Of a stretch of 19,715 bases of DNA, positions 1 to 7,814 are shown in pieces. Under the pieces are notes generated by a model. That model searched no databases. It was not told where the DNA came from and worked only from the letters and a program-made list of their open reading frames with translations. The position numbers and the translations under genes were made by a program. This DNA is from Bacteroidales bacterium (GTDB taxonomy: Bacteria; Bacteroidota; Bacteroidia; Bacteroidales; UBA10428), in assembly GCA_016926235.1 (NCBI GenBank), contig JAFGOZ010000614.1, positions 1-19,715 on the forward strand, written 5' to 3'. Each line of letters begins with the position of its first letter. Positions within the stretch are counted from its first letter, which is position 1.

Positions 1-245
1 CCTGGAGGAGCGTGCTTCTGCGAAAGGAGGGTAACCAACAGTAACTGGAAAGGAAGGCGGGGTTCCTAACCGATTACTAACTATAGTATACATCACTAAC
101 CGTTTTCAAACAATAGTACTAAAGTACTATTTCTGGTGATACTTACCAAAAGAACACACCATTTGAATATGAACTAGTTAAATGAAAATATATCGAGATA
201 GCAATGCTCTTAATTGCATCACAAATAGTGGTGTCTTACATAAAC
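1..245. other. Non-coding left flank with possible gene edge
   Basis: No confident gene was found here. The first 60 bases contain 34 G/C, whereas bases 181-240 contain 19 G/C, so composition changes sharply inside this flank. On the minus strand a frame opens with an ATG at 93-91 and stays open for 31 codons to the window edge. No Shine-Dalgarno sequence precedes it and the peptide is not recognisable. On the plus strand two short open frames run in from base 1 and base 2 and stop at 67-69 and 32-34, so they could equally be the tail of a plus-strand gene. CTAAC occurs at 66-70, 77-81 and 96-100, extended to CTAACCG in the first and last copies. A palindrome lies at 112-131 (listed separately). 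Confidence 0.3.
112..131. repeat. 9-bp inverted repeat, AT-rich palindrome
   Basis: AATAGTACT at 112-120 and AGTACTATT at 123-131 are perfect reverse complements separated by two bases. The element lies 115 bp beyond the stop of the last gene of the cluster. It could fold in RNA or bind a dimeric protein. No U-tract follows on the minus strand (GTTTG comes next), so a standard intrinsic terminator is not supported. The function is unknown. Confidence 0.45.
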
Positions 246-1454
246 TCATTTGAAAAATTTGAGGAATGGAAACGCCTGTTGAAATGAACTGTTAAAGTGT
301 ATTAATCGCCAGCTTACGATATATAGAATACTAAAACACCATTGAAGGATTTTTTTACAGGTGGAGTTGCTTGTGTTTTTCTTATCTACAGCATCGCGAC
401 TGACCATGAGTATTATCAATGTTAAGCAAACGACATGGATATGTATAAAGCGACCATAATCAGCAGCTATCATCAACAAGGGCAAACACGCTATAAATGA
501 AGTTGATATGCAAAGAAGTAACCATTTCCGAGTTCTGATATCTAGTTTACCGGAGTAAAACTGTGTTGATTTAATATTAATGAGTAAGGGTAAAAAACTT
601 AAAAAACCCACTAGCATATAGGTAATTACCGTATTTGACGTCATCAGATTTTTTACATACCTACGACTTGATGAAAAATCCGAGACAAGGAAGGATATTG
701 TTCCTTTTTGCAGCGATGGTAGATAACAATTGGGTGGTGCAGCTTCTCCTAGAGAATTACAAATACGAAAAACCGTTTGATAATCTGTTTGTGCATGAAG
801 TGCTATGTATCCAAATAACAAAAAAGAAGGTACTAAACTTAATATTGAAAAAAAGACGCGTTTGCTGAGTCCTTGATCGTAGAGGATAACAACTGATATT
901 AAATATGGGATAAACACCAATAACATTTCGTGACTCAAAATAAGGAAGATACTTGTTAATCCGAGTAAAAAAGAGAAAGAATTACCAAAACACTCGTTTA
1001 ACTTATCAATTTTATTACACAAAACCGATAATATAGTAAATAATAATAATTCTTTTCTGAATCCAGCATATAAATCCAAAACTGGGAACAAGACAAATGC
1101 TGGGGATGCTATAAACAGCAGAATAATAGGTTTTAATTTTATCCTACTTGCAAGTTGGTATGTATTAAATAAAAATACTGTATAGAGCAAAATCTGTAAT
1201 ATGATAACCAAGTTATCAAGAGAGATATTTGATAGTTTCGAAATAATTAAAAGGATCTCTCCTATTAACCCTCGTCTAACAAATCCACCCTGATAATTAA
1301 TTAACCAATCAGCGATTTTGAAATCATAATGATACTGATGTATTGCATAGTAAAAAATAAATAAGTTCACCGCAATGAAAAATGATTTGTAAAATACCCT
1401 AGAGAAGTTTACTTTATAGAATATATTATTGATAAAACTGATATTAGCTTTCAC
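246..1454 (-). CDS. Polytopic membrane protein with GGFVRRGL motif
   Basis: This 402-residue protein is almost entirely hydrophobic, with roughly ten membrane segments by eye. Conserved-looking polar clusters include NYQGGFVRRGLIGE (53-66), GFRKE (131-135), SHEM (174-177) and DYGRF (332-336). From memory, proteins with the same 'GGFVRRGL ... HE ... D.GR' pattern occur in surface-polysaccharide loci of many bacteria, where they have no assigned function; they could be Wzy-like polymerases or GT-C-type transferases. That role is inference. The start is GTG (1454-1452), because an in-frame stop lies just upstream and there is no in-frame ATG near the N-terminus. No clear Shine-Dalgarno sequence is visible. 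It is the last gene of the cluster, 48 bp after the DUF2079 gene. It is more AT-rich than that neighbour. Confidence 0.85.
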   Translation of the reverse strand: MKANISFINNIFYKVNFSRVFYKSFFIAVNLFIFYYAIHQYHYDFKIADWLINYQGGFVRRGLIGEILLIISKLSNISLDNLVIILQILLYTVFLFNTYQLASRIKLKPIILLFIASPAFVLFPVLDLYAGFRKELLLFTILSVLCNKIDKLNECFGNSFSFLLGLTSIFLILSHEMLLVFIPYLISVVILYDQGLSKRVFFSILSLVPSFLLFGYIALHAQTDYQTVFRICNSLGEAAPPNCYLPSLQKGTISFLVSDFSSSRRYVKNLMTSNTVITYMLVGFLSFLPLLINIKSTQFYSGKLDIRTRKWLLLCISTSFIACLPLLMIAADYGRFIHIHVVCLTLIILMVSRDAVDKKNTSNSTCKKILQWCFSILYIVSWRLIHFNSSFQQAFPFLKFFK

Positions 1455-1502
1455 TGAGTGTTTATGATCATTTTAATAATTTATATATTACGTAAACTGG
1501 AT

Positions 1503-3434
1503 TTAGTAATCCCGCAAATCGATACCAATTTCAATCTCAGTATTATATACTACAATATCACCTTTAATATCCACCTCATTGTTGATGAGAACTGGTAAGG
1601 ACTCACCATCTTCAACCATTCTTATGACAATAGGTAAGGTAATTTGTGTTGCTGGGATTGTAACAAGCGTACAGTCGCGGAATGGATTACGCACTTTACC
1701 ATATAGTTCGGGAAATAACAATGTTGTAAACAAATTCACACTTTGCACTTCGCCTTTACTGTTCAATATACCCATATAAGGTAAAGCAGTTGATTGAACG
1801 CGTCTGTGCCAATCTGTGCAAATATAGACATTCCCAAGAGGTAATCGCACGATATCAACGCCCTTAAGTTCAATTCCGCTATCTTCACGACTAAAAAATA
1901 CCGAAAGTGTTTTGAGCATTGGATCGCTATCTATTGAAAATGCATTATGAAAATCACGTGATGGCTCTTCACCTTTATGTAACAAGATAAGGCCTTGGTG
2001 TGCATATGCAGTCCGCCAATCTTCATTGTCAAATAACTCTGTGAACATATTGGCTTGTAACCCATACGGATAACCCCCATACCATACGTTCATAGCAACC
2101 CACTCAACATCCCGTATATCCGGAAAGATTCTCAAGATTTCCCTTTGTGAATCTTGGGCAGCAATGTGCATATCCATAGATGCCGGCGCATTTTCTGGGA
2201 TTAAGGCGAGAAGTTCCTTGACATATTTCTCTTGACCTGACTTCACAGGCCAAACAAAAAATGGGTTCAGCGGTGTATAACCCTCCAGTAAATGAACAGC
2301 AAATATTGTACCAAGAAAGGAAACACGCAGGATACCTGACCAATGTAAGAGGGGGAATATGGTATGAAGTCTTGTTCTCAGCCAAATCATACCATCTAGC
2401 GATCCCACTAGTAAATAGGAAATGAATGGTAGGCTGTAATGGGCAAGTGATGGATGAACCATTGCATCGTTTGCACTAACAGCATTGACAACGAGTAATG
2501 GTAAGCTGGCAATGTATGCTTGTGGCTTAAAGAGATAAAGAAATAATAAAGGTAACCCCAAGCGGAGATTATAAAGTAATAATCTTTGGAATTTGCTGAT
2601 CAAGAAATGTGGTTGGATTATTTTTTTTATCAGATTAAGGTTACTGATTTCAGATCCTGATTCACTGAAAAATGCCAAAAATGGTGTTGGGGCTTCACTA
2701 AAATAGGGCATGATAATGAAGAAATTTAGCATACTCCACACAATTCCTATCCCTAATATCCAAATAGCCTGTTTCCGCATTTTTTCCGGAACCATCCACA
2801 CCATAGCCCAGCCTGTGACAAATGGGACATCCTCTCTGGTTCCCATGGCGAGTAACGACCATAACCACCACCATCCAGGTTTATCACTCTCCGCAGCATC
2901 TAAAGCTGCTAGAATGCATGGAATGACAAAGCTTGTGCCATGGGGGTCCCATCCAATGGCTGTCTGGATAGCTGGTAAAAATAAATATCCACTGGTTAAC
3001 AAGACAGCGAATTGATTTGAGTGGAACCTACGTTGAGCAATTCGGTAAAAAGGAATAGCACCCAGCCCTACACTGATGCACATAGATAGAAGTAGGGTTT
3101 CAGAATGAGGAAACAATGCGTAGGGTATTGCTAATATTAAGAGTATCGGCTGGACATGCTCCCCAAGGAAGTTGACCGTGACTCGACTTTCAAAGTCTGT
3201 CACAACTTTGCCAGTTGCGGGAAATAAAGTAAAAGCGAATGGTCTACCATGTATGGTGTTCCATACAGTTTGTTCAATGCCAGCCAGGTCCAGAAATGTC
3301 CAATGCGCCTTATGTCGGGAGACTTGGAAGAAACCAAAGTATGTGATATAGATAAGGATGAGGATTGCCAAGATATAAGTTGAGTTCTTTTTAGTGATTA
3401 AACTTCTATTTGGTATTTGACTAGATCGCTTCAT
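1503..3434 (-). CDS. DUF2079 family membrane protein
   Basis: This 643-residue protein matches the DUF2079 pattern. There is an N-terminal membrane helix (about 20-38), then DLAGIEQTVWNT (49-60), GEHVQP (91-96, where the family usually has HFSP), and IPYALFPHSE followed by a helix (103-130). DPHGTSF (163-169), GTREDVPF (198-205) and HPSLAHYSLPFISYLL (327-342) follow. The family is placed among GT-C-like membrane glycosyltransferases, which act outside the cytoplasm on lipid-linked sugars; donor and acceptor are unknown. Residues from about 400 to 643 form a non-membrane, presumably extracytoplasmic, alpha/beta and beta-rich tail. ATG start at 3434-3432. There is no obvious Shine-Dalgarno sequence. 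Its base composition is more balanced than that of the gene downstream. It lies 89 bp after the GT39-like gene and 48 bp before the last gene. The family assignment is firm; the biochemical role is not. Confidence 0.93.
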   Translation of the reverse strand: MKRSSQIPNRSLITKKNSTYILAILILIYITYFGFFQVSRHKAHWTFLDLAGIEQTVWNTIHGRPFAFTLFPATGKVVTDFESRVTVNFLGEHVQPILLILAIPYALFPHSETLLLSMCISVGLGAIPFYRIAQRRFHSNQFAVLLTSGYLFLPAIQTAIGWDPHGTSFVIPCILAALDAAESDKPGWWWLWSLLAMGTREDVPFVTGWAMVWMVPEKMRKQAIWILGIGIVWSMLNFFIIMPYFSEAPTPFLAFFSESGSEISNLNLIKKIIQPHFLISKFQRLLLYNLRLGLPLLFLYLFKPQAYIASLPLLVVNAVSANDAMVHPSLAHYSLPFISYLLVGSLDGMIWLRTRLHTIFPLLHWSGILRVSFLGTIFAVHLLEGYTPLNPFFVWPVKSGQEKYVKELLALIPENAPASMDMHIAAQDSQREILRIFPDIRDVEWVAMNVWYGGYPYGLQANMFTELFDNEDWRTAYAHQGLILLHKGEEPSRDFHNAFSIDSDPMLKTLSVFFSREDSGIELKGVDIVRLPLGNVYICTDWHRRVQSTALPYMGILNSKGEVQSVNLFTTLLFPELYGKVRNPFRDCTLVTIPATQITLPIVIRMVEDGESLPVLINNEVDIKGDIVVYNTEIEIGIDLRDY

Positions 3435-3523
3435 AATATGCTACATTTGGTAAAGTGTAAATTGATTGATTTGAGTTTGATCTTTATAAAATAGCTAGGA
3501 GAAACATGTATTTGGCGTAAAAG

Positions 3524-5104
3524 TTATTCCACTTTTTTATAAATTTGATAGATTTCCTTTTCATAAACCAGATGATACCTACCTGATGCGATGATCTCAT
3601 CATAGATATGCCACAGATTATTAGCCCATCCAACCACAATAAAATCGGGATCGTATTTTTTTGGATCATACGCGATCTCTACATCATGACCTAAAAGCAT
3701 CCGTCTATTTCCATTATGTTGCACACTGTCTGGTGGATAATGGTATGGAGAGTCAAGTAAAAAAAATAACTCACTTTCGTATGTTTCTAGTGTATCACCA
3801 TGTTTTACAACTGTATTGAGGTAATCAGTTACATCCAGAATAGCGCTGTCAGAAACCAGATAAATATCCCAAATATTGTGAATCGTCCGATATGAATTAA
3901 GTATGAAAACAGCGAATAATATAGCAAAGAAAATGCCTCGATAAGGAAAGTGGTGATTGCGTATAGATTTGAAATCTTCTAAAAACATGATTTTTATATT
4001 ATCTATATTAAACAAATCGGCAATCAGCAAACTAGTAAATATATGACCAAGGAAAACCCCTGGAAAGGCATACCGTGGCCATCCGATGGATAGAAAGATA
4101 TACCACATTATCCAGCTAAATGAAAATCCCCATAAAGAAATGATAATCACGCCTTTCCTCGTCTGAATTGCATTTATTGTTCGATTTTGCCACAGTTGAA
4201 ACGCAAACCAAACTACACCTAATGTACTCAGTAAACCATATCCTCCTAGGAAGACCTTTATCAATTGATCGATACGGATATCCTTGATAAAGACAATAAC
4301 ATAATACTGTAGGTTGTTTAAGTAATTAGCCATTTGATAGGAATCAGGTAACTGATTTTCTGCATATGCCAAGTGACTCGTATATAGACTCCATCCCCAT
4401 ACGATTAATAAGTATAAAATCATCGATGATACGAGTATAAGAATAATCTTTCTTTGAACTGGTTTGCTTCTGTAAAAATAAACAAGGACAAAGATATGTG
4501 AGAAAAAATAAAATGGAATCACTTGAGGTTTTGTAACAAGAGCTAACGCCCAAATGAATGCTGGAAACAGTAAGAAAATTGGTTGACGATGCCATATGTA
4601 GTAAAGCAGGACATAGCCTAGAATCACAAGCAACACGACTAACATCTCACCTAAGACGCGGCGTCCTAAAATTATGGGATGCAAGTCCATATTAACAGGT
4701 GCAAGTAGAGATAGTAATATAAAAATATTCCCAATTTTCGAATTATATAATTTATTTAGCAGTAAATATATCAATACATATACGATTAAAACAACAACTA
4801 CACCGGGTATTCGTGCTTGCCATAGACCAATTCCGAGAAATTTGAAACTTAACTTATGCAGCACTATCAATGGAAATCCAGTATTCAACATTATAAGGGG
4901 TATAGGTTCACCAGAAAGAAGTTGACCATAATGTCCCAATTCAATCCAGTTTCGCGCCAACGATAAAGTCCAACCTTCATCAAACCATAATGGAGGCATA
5001 GCTGCATGTTTAAAAATTGAAAACACTAACACTGTGAGATAAATAGAAATAAAGATATAGTGTTTTTTGAGTTGACACACCACATTTTGTTTTATTAGTC
5101 TCAT
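3524..5104 (-). CDS. GT39/PMT-like membrane glycosyltransferase
   Basis: This 526-residue polytopic protein has the hallmark first extracytoplasmic loop of GT39/ArnT-type transferases: PPLWFDEGWTLSLARNW, with the acidic pair D42-E43 expected to be catalytic or metal-binding. GRRVLGE (147-153) and WPRYAFPG (342-349) fit the later conserved loops ('R..GE' and 'RY..P'). About ten to twelve membrane segments are followed by a C-terminal soluble domain (about 424-526) that ends in a 'Y.LVYEKEIYQIY' type strand. Enzymes of this class transfer a sugar from a polyprenyl-phosphate donor to lipid, glycan or protein at the outer face of the membrane; the specific substrate cannot be read here. ATG start at 5104-5102. 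The gap to the preceding GT87-like gene is 25 bp, so the two are very likely co-transcribed. Confidence 0.9.
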   Translation of the reverse strand: MRLIKQNVVCQLKKHYIFISIYLTVLVFSIFKHAAMPPLWFDEGWTLSLARNWIELGHYGQLLSGEPIPLIMLNTGFPLIVLHKLSFKFLGIGLWQARIPGVVVVLIVYVLIYLLLNKLYNSKIGNIFILLSLLAPVNMDLHPIILGRRVLGEMLVVLLVILGYVLLYYIWHRQPIFLLFPAFIWALALVTKPQVIPFYFFSHIFVLVYFYRSKPVQRKIILILVSSMILYLLIVWGWSLYTSHLAYAENQLPDSYQMANYLNNLQYYVIVFIKDIRIDQLIKVFLGGYGLLSTLGVVWFAFQLWQNRTINAIQTRKGVIIISLWGFSFSWIMWYIFLSIGWPRYAFPGVFLGHIFTSLLIADLFNIDNIKIMFLEDFKSIRNHHFPYRGIFFAILFAVFILNSYRTIHNIWDIYLVSDSAILDVTDYLNTVVKHGDTLETYESELFFLLDSPYHYPPDSVQHNGNRRMLLGHDVEIAYDPKKYDPDFIVVGWANNLWHIYDEIIASGRYHLVYEKEIYQIYKKVE

Positions 5105-5129
5105 TGCACAGACTCGCTTTTAGAGTGGG

Positions 5130-6209
5130 TCATATTTTGCTAAATTTAGCATTGACCTGTGGCGTTCGAAACAATTCACCTCGCCAAACAAATACGCAAA
5201 GAACTAAAATTGAAAGTGGGTAAAAAATGAAATGAGGTGTTGGCAATAAATCAGTAACTGCCACAAAATGATATATCATCAAACCCCAAGGAATAAATGC
5301 ATAACCCCAATGTTTTTTCGCTAACCAGCCTAACGCGGGTGAACTACCAACAAAATGGTACGAAAGGACATATGGAGAAATAATTAGATTCACTAGAAGC
5401 GCAAATGAAAGGATAAGTTGGTTAATATCTTTGCGCCAGACAATGATGGAAAACCATATTATCACACCAAATATGAGTAATAGAGATAGAAGAGAGGTTT
5501 CTTTCCAAAGAGATAAATTCAAACTCTCTAAAGGGGGTGTGAGTTGTATAAACTGAATATAGCGCAAAGGCCAATCAATACCGCAGAAAAAAAACGAGGT
5601 AACCAATACTACTAATGGTAACAACATAGTTTGTAGCATATCGCTGAAGTTCCATTGCCGGATTAGATGAATGCTCAAAAGTAATAGGACAATTATCGTG
5701 TTGGTAGGTTTAGTGGTTAACAGCAGTATTGCTAATCCCAGAATAAGTGGGCGTCTTTTCTCAACGCACCACCAAGCGAATGCACATGCTCCAACACTAA
5801 TTCCATCCCATTGCCCTGAAAACATCATATTGAGTGTATATAGATTGACTAATACTAGTATGTTACCCCAACCAGGCATACTATCTACCAACAAATTCAT
5901 TGAAACAAGAATTCCTGATAATGAAAGTATATTTAACATTGCTTGTCCCCAGACATCTGGTAAATAAGATAGGGGAATAGTAATCAGCATACCCCAAGGC
6001 ATATAATAATAAGAATTAGTGTTAGCATCATAAAGCCGCGATGTACCTTCTAGAAAAGACCTCGTACTTTCTGAATAATATACATAGTCAACAGAAATAG
6101 GAATTCTTTGCAAGGTAATAAGCAATATGAAACTTATAAATACATACAATAACACCTTTAAGATCGTTTTTTTACATTTGTTAGTAGTCATCAATAAACA
6201 GTCTCGCAT
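5130..6209 (-). CDS. GT87-like (DUF2029) polytopic mannosyltransferase-type protein
   Basis: This 359-residue membrane protein has the GT87 layout: one N-terminal helix (about 15-35), an acidic first loop (VDYVYY, D41), then LYDANTNSYYYMP and a helix ending in PLSYLP (59-84). GT87 includes the mycobacterial PimE polyprenyl-phosphate-mannose transferase, in which an Asp in the first loop is essential; D41 is the likely equivalent here. At 359 residues it is slightly shorter than many members but complete in motif order. M1 (6209-6207) is taken as the start. M7 (6191-6189) is an alternative, and neither has a strong Shine-Dalgarno sequence. The gene sits 90 bp after the GT2-methyltransferase fusion, whose GT2 domain could make its lipid-linked donor (inference). 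Sugar specificity is unknown. Confidence 0.85.
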   Translation of the reverse strand: MRDCLLMTTNKCKKTILKVLLYVFISFILLITLQRIPISVDYVYYSESTRSFLEGTSRLYDANTNSYYYMPWGMLITIPLSYLPDVWGQAMLNILSLSGILVSMNLLVDSMPGWGNILVLVNLYTLNMMFSGQWDGISVGACAFAWWCVEKRRPLILGLAILLLTTKPTNTIIVLLLLSIHLIRQWNFSDMLQTMLLPLVVLVTSFFFCGIDWPLRYIQFIQLTPPLESLNLSLWKETSLLSLLLIFGVIIWFSIIVWRKDINQLILSFALLVNLIISPYVLSYHFVGSSPALGWLAKKHWGYAFIPWGLMIYHFVAVTDLLPTPHFIFYPLSILVLCVFVWRGELFRTPQVNAKFSKI

Positions 6210-6299
6210 ATGTTAAGAAATGATCTTTTTAAATTACACCAGATTATATCAATACAATGATCTACTATTACGTATATTCTCTTAGAATTCATTAATTAT

Positions 6300-7814
6300 T
6301 TATAATTCTCTTGTTATTAAGACATCACCGTTATTTGATCTCATTTCGGCCTCAACTTCCGCAGCGTTAAGTAAATAAGTAAGACTAGGTTTAGGACTTA
6401 GTATCAAAAAAGATTGGAAAGAAAATAAACGTTTGAAAAGGTAAAGTAAAAAGGTATTAATATTAAGTAGGGTAGTCGCAATATTTTTGCTGGAAATAAC
6501 TAAAGGAAAGGGTATCGGTGTTCCAGTAACATGTAGTATTTCATAATTCGCCATTTGAAATAATGCCTTCAAAGAATTAAAGGTGAAAAGTCTACGGTGA
6601 GTTAAATCAAGGATTCCTCTTTTGCCATAATTAAAATTTCCAAATAACAAACTCAATCGAGTGATAATATGTGCAATATTCGCTGAACTTACCAATACTA
6701 TAATATTTGGTCTAATTGTCTCACGTAATTCCGCGACAAATTTTTCTGGAGATTCAAGATGTTCAATAACATCCAACAATAAAACGTAATCAAATTGTGC
6801 CATATCTACATCTGGCAAACCATCATTTAAGTCATGTAAGATAAACCCATCAAGTTCGATGTTATCTAAAGGAACAATATCCACACCAACTACTCTACAG
6901 AATTTTTGTTTTTTCAATGCTTCTCCTAAGTACCCTCCAGCGCATCCTAAATCAAGCACATGACTACCCGGTTTGATACTTTTTAAGGCAAGCGAATGTG
7001 GACTGCGAAAACTTAATTTTGGTAAGTATATTCCAGCTTTTGGTTGGCAGTCATATTTTCTATCGTAATACAACCCATATCGCTGAATATTAGCTTTCAA
7101 AGTAGTCTTTACTACATTTAATGCATATTTGTATCCGTTTACATGACAGATTTCATCACCATAATACGTGGGAATGGGCACTTCGATGATTCGTTGGTTA
7201 GCAATTAGTAATTGGATGATTATTTCTGTATCAAAATGGAAATCATTTGTATTCAAATCAAATGGGATTAAAGACAATGACACGACTGAATAAACCCGAT
7301 AACCTGAGTGGAATTCACTCAATGTGGATTTTAGTAATGCATTCTGGATCTTAGTTAATATTCGATTTCCGATAAATTTGTAGAATGGCATTCCCCCATT
7401 TATAGCTGCTTTTGGATCTATCATTCTTGAACCAAATACAACATCAGCATCTCCATTGATCAAAGGAAAAAGCAAATTCGGTAAATATTCCGGTGCATAT
7501 TGTCCATCACCGTGTAAAAGTGCAACAAAGTCAAATTTATTACGAATAGCATACCAATAACCAATTTTTTGATTCCCTCCATATCCCTGATTGATTGGAT
7601 TGACTAACACTTTGAGTTTCATAGGAGGATTCTTGTTCGATATCATCTCTGAAGCAATTTCAAATGTTCGGTCATTACTTGCATCATCAATGACGAGTAT
7701 CTCTACATCATAGAGGTCAGCTAGTTCTGTTGGAATACGCTGCACAACTTGTTTAATAAATTTTGCAGCATTATATGCAACAATAAATATTAATAACTTT
7801 TTCTTTTGAACCAT
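6300..7814 (-). CDS. Bifunctional GT2 glycosyltransferase / SAM methyltransferase
   Basis: This 504-residue fusion has two domains. Residues 1 to about 245 form a GT2 (GT-A fold) domain of the DPM/DPG-synthase type: FIVAYNAA (10-17), VIDDASND (41-48), NQGYGGNQK (75-83), the DXD-like HGDGQY (101-106), SGYRVY (170-175), FDTEIIIQ (194-201) and YGDEIC (218-223). Such domains transfer a sugar from a nucleotide donor, often onto polyprenyl phosphate. Residues from about 270 to 440 form a class I methyltransferase: motif I VLDLGCAGGYLG (286-297), VDIVPLDN (311-318) and DVIEHLESPEKF (348-359), followed by THRRLFTF (405-412). A hydrophobic stretch (about 435-475) may tether it to the membrane. The ATG at 7814 overlaps the end of the YfhO-type gene by 25 bp, indicating translational coupling. 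The two-domain call is strong; the product is unknown. Confidence 0.93.
   Translation of the reverse strand: MVQKKKLLIFIVAYNAAKFIKQVVQRIPTELADLYDVEILVIDDASNDRTFEIASEMISNKNPPMKLKVLVNPINQGYGGNQKIGYWYAIRNKFDFVALLHGDGQYAPEYLPNLLFPLINGDADVVFGSRMIDPKAAINGGMPFYKFIGNRILTKIQNALLKSTLSEFHSGYRVYSVVSLSLIPFDLNTNDFHFDTEIIIQLLIANQRIIEVPIPTYYGDEICHVNGYKYALNVVKTTLKANIQRYGLYYDRKYDCQPKAGIYLPKLSFRSPHSLALKSIKPGSHVLDLGCAGGYLGEALKKQKFCRVVGVDIVPLDNIELDGFILHDLNDGLPDVDMAQFDYVLLLDVIEHLESPEKFVAELRETIRPNIIVLVSSANIAHIITRLSLLFGNFNYGKRGILDLTHRRLFTFNSLKALFQMANYEILHVTGTPIPFPLVISSKNIATTLLNINTFLLYLFKRLFSFQSFLILSPKPSLTYLLNAAEVEAEMRSNNGDVLITREL

Noticed and set aside
1..69. C-terminus of a transposase or other plus-strand gene
   Set aside because: Two short plus-strand frames and one minus-strand frame are all open here, none is recognisable, and no terminal inverted repeat or target duplication is visible.
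112..131. Inverted repeat as a terminator for the whole cluster
   Set aside because: The stem is AT-rich with a two-base loop, and no run of T follows on the transcribed strand, so it does not meet the usual criteria.
635..868. Plus-strand open frame of 77 codons
   Set aside because: It lies wholly inside the membrane protein gene on the other strand, has no ribosome binding site, and its peptide has no recognisable features.
2104..2385. Cysteine-rich minus-strand frame of 93 codons
   Set aside because: It is an alternative frame within the DUF2079 gene, whose own frame carries the family motifs through this stretch.
2710..3015. Plus-strand open frame of 101 codons
   Set aside because: It is antisense to the conserved membrane segments of the DUF2079 gene; no start signal or family resemblance.
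5671..5967. Plus-strand open frame of 98 codons
   Set aside because: It is the antisense of the GT87-like gene, with no independent coding evidence.
6300..7814. Two separate genes instead of a GT2-methyltransferase fusion
   Set aside because: The frame is continuous without a stop, both domains keep their motifs, and no ribosome binding site was noticed at the domain junction near residue 255.
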